The position numbers were made by a program, and so were the translations under genes. From assembly GCA_007922195.1 (NCBI GenBank), contig ML681963.1:140184403-140248402 (forward strand): a DNA stretch of 64,000 nt, written 5' to 3'. The notes under the pieces are model-generated. The model had not been told where the DNA came from. It saw only the letters and a list, made by a program, of their open reading frames with translations, and searched no databases. The stretch's first letter is position 1. Every line of letters starts with the position of its first letter. Of the stretch, positions 58,423 through 64,000 are shown one piece after another. The stretch is from Podocnemis expansa. Taxonomy: Eukaryota; Chordata; Testudines; Podocnemididae.

Positions 58423-59219
58423 TATTTACGAAAGTTCTCAAACTATGGTTTCTGAGCCTCAGCAGTGTCATAAAAAGGGCCAGAGAAATTACACCCTCCC
58501 TGTCATTATAACTAGATAGTAAGAGCTCCCAGAATGTTCTTCTCTTGTAAGTTGGAGTCAAAGTATGAAGAAAACTAAGAACTTGTATCTTTACGGACAA
58601 TATGTCTACACTGGATGTGTTATCACATCACAAACAAAAAAATTCAAAAACTCCTGACTTGGGCAGAGTTTGGAACCAGACCTGTTTTAAATATCACAAA
58701 CCAGACCAAATAAAATCCTGAGACCTAAAGACCACCAAACTTTAATGAAGATGCTGAGATCCTGATCAAAACTTTAAAATTCAGGCCCTACCCTCTCAAC
58801 ACCTAAAATATTGTTAAGAGCTGTAATCAGGAAGCTTTTTAAGGGATAAACCATCAACAACTTTACTGAACCAATAAACCCAGTAACAATGCTATGCATC
58901 CCTGTAGGCCAGTAGGTAGCAGTCTTTTTGCAGCTGTCTACAAATACTACACCTACATAATTTTACTGGATTTATGTAGAATACTTGCAAGTGTTTTTCC
59001 AAGTATCATATTTGTTTGTGATGGACTGAAATATTTTCCAGACAGCAGTCCTGTCTTTTTAGGCATGCTGTGGTCTGCATTTTCAAAAATTATTAGTGAT
59101 TTTGATTTTTGCCCAGCCTGAGCAACTTCAAAGGGGCTTGATTTTCAGACACTCTGTCCTGTCTACTCAGACTGTTTCAAACAATGTCTTGTCTACTCAG
59201 ACTGTTTCAAACAAAGAGC
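58423..59219. other. No feature recognised
   Basis: Unique-looking sequence. 'caatatgtctacactggatg' at about 58600 may be a decayed MITE terminus. Confidence 0.3.
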
Positions 59220-59345
59220 AGTACAAAAAGGTAACATGATTCTCCCAAAATCACAGAGCAGGTCAGTGGCAGAAGTAAGAACAGAGGCCAACTCTTCAGA
59301 GTCACAGTCCAATGCCCTATATCTTGGCCCATCCTGCCCCTCATG
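59220..59345 (-). mobile_element. MIR-like SINE fragment, antisense
   Basis: 'cccaaaatcacagagcaggt', 'cagtggcagaagtaagaaca' and 'acagtccaatgccctatatc' are the reverse complement of the MIR core. Confidence 0.55.
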
Positions 59346-60124
59346 TTTGACTACCAATACCTTTTGACAATAAATTTTGTAATAACAGGGTTTTTAAGAA
59401 TACAGACCTGAGTTTTATTTTCCTTTTTGGCATACTGATGCCCAGGAAGTGACAGCTATGACATTCATACCAATTTTTCATAATAGCTGAAAACTGGGGA
59501 GGGTTTGGTTTGTATTTATATCAACAGTTAAATATTCTAGACTTTAAAAAAAAAAAAAGGGCATCATTTTAGAGGCCTGGAGTGATAGAGCCTCATCTGA
59601 TGTCAATTTAAACAGCACCACTGAAGTTAATGGAGACACACTGCTTTACATAATCCATGGAAATGGCCTTTAATTACTTTGGCTGCTTATCTCTTCTTCA
59701 TTCCCTGTAATCTGATGGCTAAATTCTACTCAGTCAGAGAAAAGAGTAATGTTCTCTTATATGCCTTTCTGTTCCTTTTTAGAGGTCTTACAGAATTAAA
59801 ATGCCAGCATGACATAATATTACCAGACAAATATCAAGAAACTGATGGGAAGACCTAAATAATTCCAAGTGAGAGGAAATCAGACCCATAATTTACAGAT
59901 TTTCATAACCTGATTGAGTCTATGAATTAGAACCTTGACAATATTTTTGATTCTAGAATTCAAAATTATTACATAAATGTATGGACTTTAGCTAGTAGAA
60001 CATTTAGAATGCTGTGAGTTCTTAATTATATAATCTATTGTATATCTAAAGTATAACTGGTATCTGGGCAACACTTCATCTTGATTGGGACATCAGAGCT
60101 CAATGCAGCATTTTTTTTCCTCTG
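59346..60124. other. No feature recognised
   Basis: AT-rich unique sequence with an A12 run near 59546. Confidence 0.3.
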
Positions 60125-61190
60125 GATCTCTGTAAGGAGGAGCCTAGATGGCTCCGCCACAAATCTGCCAATCAAGCAGGAGGGGAAGAGGCAGTGCAGA
60201 AAGTATAAAAGCAGGTAGAAGAGCTCAGTTCAGCCCTGGCTGCTGGAGAAGAAGGATGGCTCTGGCCAGGCTCCTCAGCCTCAACCCTCCCACCAGCCAA
60301 GGAGACCTGGGTCTGCCCGCTGGCCTCCAGCCTTGTACCGAGATGGCTGGCCCGGGCCTCCTATGGTGGGTACCCAGTGGGAAGATCCCCCGCCATGGGA
60401 GGGGGACAAGCCATGGCCACCCAAACTGCGGTGCCCCCTGACTGACCGTGAGGATCCGGAATACCGGGGGCAGGCCTCCCCATCGGAGAGGACCTGGAGG
60501 AACTGCCCCTGGTGCCACCTGCTGCAGACCCCCTTGCAGGGGAGGACCTGGAGGAACTGCCCCTTGCCCCTGACCAGGGGGGGCCACTGGAACCGCCCCC
60601 GGAGGAGATAAGCATCGCCACCGAACTCCCGGACCTGCCACCCCCAGATGCTTGGGAAGGTCTCTACTCAGTGCCCCTCAGGAAGTACGCCGAGGAAAGC
60701 ATTGACCAGGTACTGATGAGAGAGGGGGAGGGCAGTAGCCCAGGGGGAGTTTACCCCATACCAGGGTCAGCGTGTTGCGATTGGGACCCCACGACCCTGC
60801 TGCCTGCAGGTCCGGCCACTGTTAGGGCCCTGGGCTGGGACACAGTGGAGCAGGGCAGGCCTGTGTCCCCCCTCCTCCTCTCCCCTCTCATCAAGACGGT
60901 GACCCTGATTCGTCCCCAACCTCATTGAACCCCTGACTGCCACCAGACTCATTGACTGGTCACCCTAGTAAGGGTTCCAGGACCTCAGGGTGAACTGTTA
61001 TACCCAGCCCCTGGATAACTGGTTGCCCCCTCATGGGGGTAGAACCAACTACCCGTCCCTCCCATTAGGCGGAGGGTGGATTTCTCCTAGATGACTTGAG
61101 CAAAGAATTCCCCACATTACCCACCAGGGGTGCCCTCCTGGTGGGACGAGCTCAATGCATGCCTACAATCTCTAGTCACATCTCTCCTCA
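60125..61190 (+). other. GC-rich TATA-bearing ORF-like island, possibly retroelement-derived
   Basis: It is sharply GC-richer than its surroundings. A TATAAAAG box at about 60204 precedes a Pro/Glu/Asp/Leu-rich open frame. From about 60450 to 60928 one frame stays open and contains a repeated GEDLEELPL motif (about 60487 and 60540). Upstream, Pro/Trp-rich sequence lies in a different frame, implying a frameshift near 60480. No standard ATG starts the downstream part. It could be a 5' LTR/leader plus gag-like start of a retrotransposon, or a degenerate gene copy. No polymerase or known domain was seen. Confidence 0.3.
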
Positions 61191-61698
61191 CTGAAGACAT
61201 TCATTGACATCATAAGACCTGAAGACAGCATTTTAGGTACAGTTTCTCCACAGTTGTGTATAGTGGATCTAACACCTCCTGGCTTGATCTTGTGATTTTT
61301 TCCACACATGCATACCAAACTCACACTCGCAGATTTTGAAACTGTAGTGATATCTGACTATCACTGAATTTATTATTGTCTAGGGACTGATAGTTGTTTG
61401 AGTCAACACATACTATTAATTTAATTAATTAAAACTACTAATTCCAGTTTTCTCTCTCTATCAATATGTGTATCAGGTTTTCTTCACCTAGATGCATTAA
61501 TGTTCAGTTTTCCCAGCTGAATCCCATTTGCTTTGTCTTCCCTCTGTCTTGCCTCTAAGTAATGGGAGTCTTTCTATTGACTTCAGTGGGTTTTGGACCA
61601 GGTCCCTTTGTACTCTTTCTCTTCTCTTTGGTTTAATGCCTCTCAATTTAACAACAATTGCACCTTCCTTCAACATGCTGTCTATCCCCTCCTCCATG
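61191..61698. other. No feature recognised
   Basis: Unique-looking sequence between the GC-rich island and the CR1 fragment. Confidence 0.3.
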
Positions 61699-61870
61699 TC
61701 ATAGAATATTAGAGTTGGAAGGGACCTCAGGAGGTCATTTAGTCCAACCCACTGCTCAGATCAGGACCAACCTCAGCTAAATCATTAATGACAATGTTAA
61801 ATCAGACTAGAACTAAGACTAATCCTCATTGCACCCCACTGGGCACTTTCTCCTAAATTGGCATAGTATG
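61699..61870 (-). mobile_element. CR1 LINE 3' end, antisense, internally deleted
   Basis: Starts 'gtcatagaatattagagttg' and 'gggacctcaggaggtcattt' (CR1 3' end). It then jumps to 'aatcattaatgacaatgtta' and 'cattgcaccccactgggc', which belong to the reverse-transcriptase region, so the middle is missing. Confidence 0.75.
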
Positions 61871-63528
61871 CTGCCACTTACCACCTTTGGCTGTGGCCCG
61901 GTTACTCAGTCTTTGGTCCATACTACAGTGGTCAGATTGAAGCCAAACTGATGCCATTTTACAAGGGAGATCTCGTGATACTGTATGCACTACTTTACTC
62001 AAGATAATAATATGGTATCTCTTCTGTTGTCCTCTTCATCCACTAAGGCCCCACTACTGAACACAGGTGGAAGCCTGTAGTAATCTGCCCATATGAAGCC
62101 ACGTGCTGGACTGGGACCTACTGGTAACTCTACAGTTCTACCAAGCAAACAAGTTTCCCTGGCAGTGTAATCTATTCTCTTTGCTCTTGTTTTTATCATC
62201 TTCTAGGACAATGCGTGATCATAAAAGACACAGAGTGCCTGATATTATTAAGCAGTCAAGTGGAGTGCTTATCACTGCTGAAAATCAGGCTCTGCATGTT
62301 TCTTTCCCCTTAATATTTATTACATTATGTTACTAGGGCCTGAAGTTACACTAGGACAGAGTTTGCCAGGATCAAATTTCTTTTTCAAAAAGCATAGTCT
62401 TTTAAAACATTAATATTGTTGTTGTTTATACAGTGCCAAAAAATGTAGATAGTGCTGAGATGAGTCTAATATCACAATAAAGCTTTTATAGGAAGAAATC
62501 ATCCTTCCCTAATGCGTCAGAATTCTTTGAAAGAGTTAAAACAAAATATCAAGAATATTATAGTTCTTGGTTATTAACTGAGCTCCAATGGCTTTACAAA
62601 CACAGACGTAGTGATGGCCTTGCCCCAAAGAGTTTATATTATAAATTAGACACAGTCTATGGAAGAAATCCTTGTGATGTCAATGAGAGTTTCAGAATAG
62701 TCAGGATCTTACCCTAAATGTATCTCAAACAAAGTTGGGAATTCAGGTCCTAATCCAAAGCTAATTGAACTCAGTGGACAGCTTAGGCTCAGGTCTGTCA
62801 CTGCATGGGTTTTGTTGGGCTATTTTTACATTATCTCACGGTAAAAAGTGTTTGAATGAAGAAGTGAAGACTGGTGGGAAAATAAGGTAAGGCAGCTAAC
62901 ACCAACCCAAGACACCAGCATGGCAAAATAAGAATGAGAATGAAAATAGAGTATTCGAGCATGATGCAAGAGAAGAGCATAGACAGTGAAGGAAAGTAGA
63001 TGAAATGGGAACAGAGATTCAGACCTGTTTTACCAAAGCACATAGGCATGGGCACAAGACCTTGAAGATTAAGACAAGAAGTCTGAATGTGATACACATG
63101 TTTAAACAATATACAGAATCAGGATTTCAAAGAGAAAAAAGAAGATATGATTTATTTAGACATTTGAAGAAAATTTGTCTATCCCAATAGGCTGTGAGTA
63201 AGTGGTACAAATCACTTGTGACTGAAAGAGATGAAGCAAAAAGAAGGCATAAATAGGTTAGAATTCTTCAGCAAAAGAGGATGATACTGGATTCCCTTAG
63301 TTATCAGTACTGAGTCCAGATTGCTGAATGTATTTATTAGCCACCAGAAGTAAGAGTGAATAGCAAAGTGCCAATGTTTGTGAAATACCAAATCATTTTG
63401 GTTGGACAAGAATAGGATAATTATGAGGACCTCAGTACGCATTAAAACTAGGTATTAACTGGATAACTTGATGACAAATGATTTTCTATATGGACAAGTG
63501 CAAAATAACACACTGGAAAGTAAATGAA
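61871..63528. other. No gene recognised
   Basis: Unique-looking sequence. 'ccttgccccaaagagtttat' at about 62617 is probably a short antisense MIR-type piece. ORFs up to 92 residues show no domain. Confidence 0.3.
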
Positions 63529-64000
63529 GGTTACTCACCTTTGTGTAGTGGCCAAGGTTCTTTGAGAAGCATGTCCCAGACATGCTCCACCTTAGGTGCT
63601 TGATCGTACCCCACACCACAACTTGGAGATTCTTTTGCACAGCAGAGCTCTACAGAGGGGGTGTGCACAACAGTAGGGACTGCAACACTCTTCGTGCCAC
63701 TGCTGACATGTGCACCTCTCCTCACATCCCTCAGTTCCTTCTCCACCACGGAGACCTTTGAGATACAGCACCTCCAAAGTAGAGGGGAGGACGGCGGGTG
63801 GTGGAGCATGTCTGAGACACACATCTCAAAGAACCTTAGCCACTGCACAAAGGTGAGTAACCTTTATTTCTTCTTCGAGCAGTGTCCCCGACTGCTCCAC
63901 ATTAGGTGACTACCAAGCAGTTCCCATGAGATGAGGCGGGAACTTAGGAGGCTGTAGAGTGCATAGCTCCCAGTACTAGTAGGCTCACTGAAGTGTCCAT
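63529..64000 (-). mobile_element. Hairpin end of a second DIRS-like element (runs off the window)
   Basis: Inverted arms 63529-63591 and 63799-63862 pair closely. They begin GGTTACTCACC and end GGTGAGTAACC, like 30278-30330 and 30512-30564 of the DIRS-like element. After the second arm comes TTCTTCTTCGAGCAGTG, resembling the terminal repeat of that element. By analogy the rest would lie to the right of the window. Confidence 0.5.

Overview
This window looks like intergenic or intronic DNA from a non-avian sauropsid, most likely a turtle. The evidence is the repeat content. There are many antisense CR1/L3-type LINE fragments, MIR/CORE-type SINEs, a tRNA-headed SINE with a CR1-like tail, hAT and Harbinger-style non-autonomous DNA transposons, and a DIRS-type retrotransposon. 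To my knowledge DIRS elements are present in turtles and squamates but missing from birds. The 400-base run of N marks a draft assembly. I recognise no complete host protein-coding gene, no functional RNA gene and no CRISPR array. Family names come from recognising sequence by eye, not from a database search. Boundaries are firm only where a target-site duplication (TSD) is quoted.

Layout. 1-6.4 kb: palindromic Harbinger-style MITEs and one long antisense LINE (about 2285-5485) cut by three DNA transposons, plus an inverted copy of part of that LINE at 6222-6419. 7.8-8.5 kb: another CR1. 10-12.1 kb: three MIR-like SINE remnants. 12.1-19.2 kb: mostly unique sequence with a CT microsatellite and one weak exon candidate (16426-16561). 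19.2-21.7 kb: a multi-level nest of transposons that contains the assembly gap. 22.7-23.5 kb: a MITE split by a hAT element. 24.8-26.4 kb: a 1.5 kb CR1 with clear reverse-transcriptase remnants. 29.9-33.1 kb: a CR1 split by a 2.66 kb gag-only DIRS-like element with inverted terminal repeats. 34.1-34.9 kb: hAT inside hAT. 35.5 kb: SINE. 36.5-37.7 kb: MITE, then a CR1 split by a 152-bp hAT. 41.5-46.5 kb: dense hAT, MITE, MIR and CR1 material. 51.6-56.4 kb: CR1 fragment, a possible LTR, and several hAT elements, one nested. 58 kb: a foldback element. 60.1-61.2 kb: a GC-rich, TATA-bearing, ORF-like island of unknown nature. 63.5 kb to the end: the hairpin end of a second DIRS-like element.

How the parts relate. 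Nothing here forms a pathway; the biology is transposon layering. Insertions into datable hosts give a relative order (LINE first, then hAT or MITE). Two patterns stand out. First, four MITE subfamilies share one terminal repeat but carry different interior palindromic words, all built around TCGA. Second, the DIRS-like element keeps inverted terminal repeats, an internal complementary region and gag but has no space for its polymerase and recombinase.
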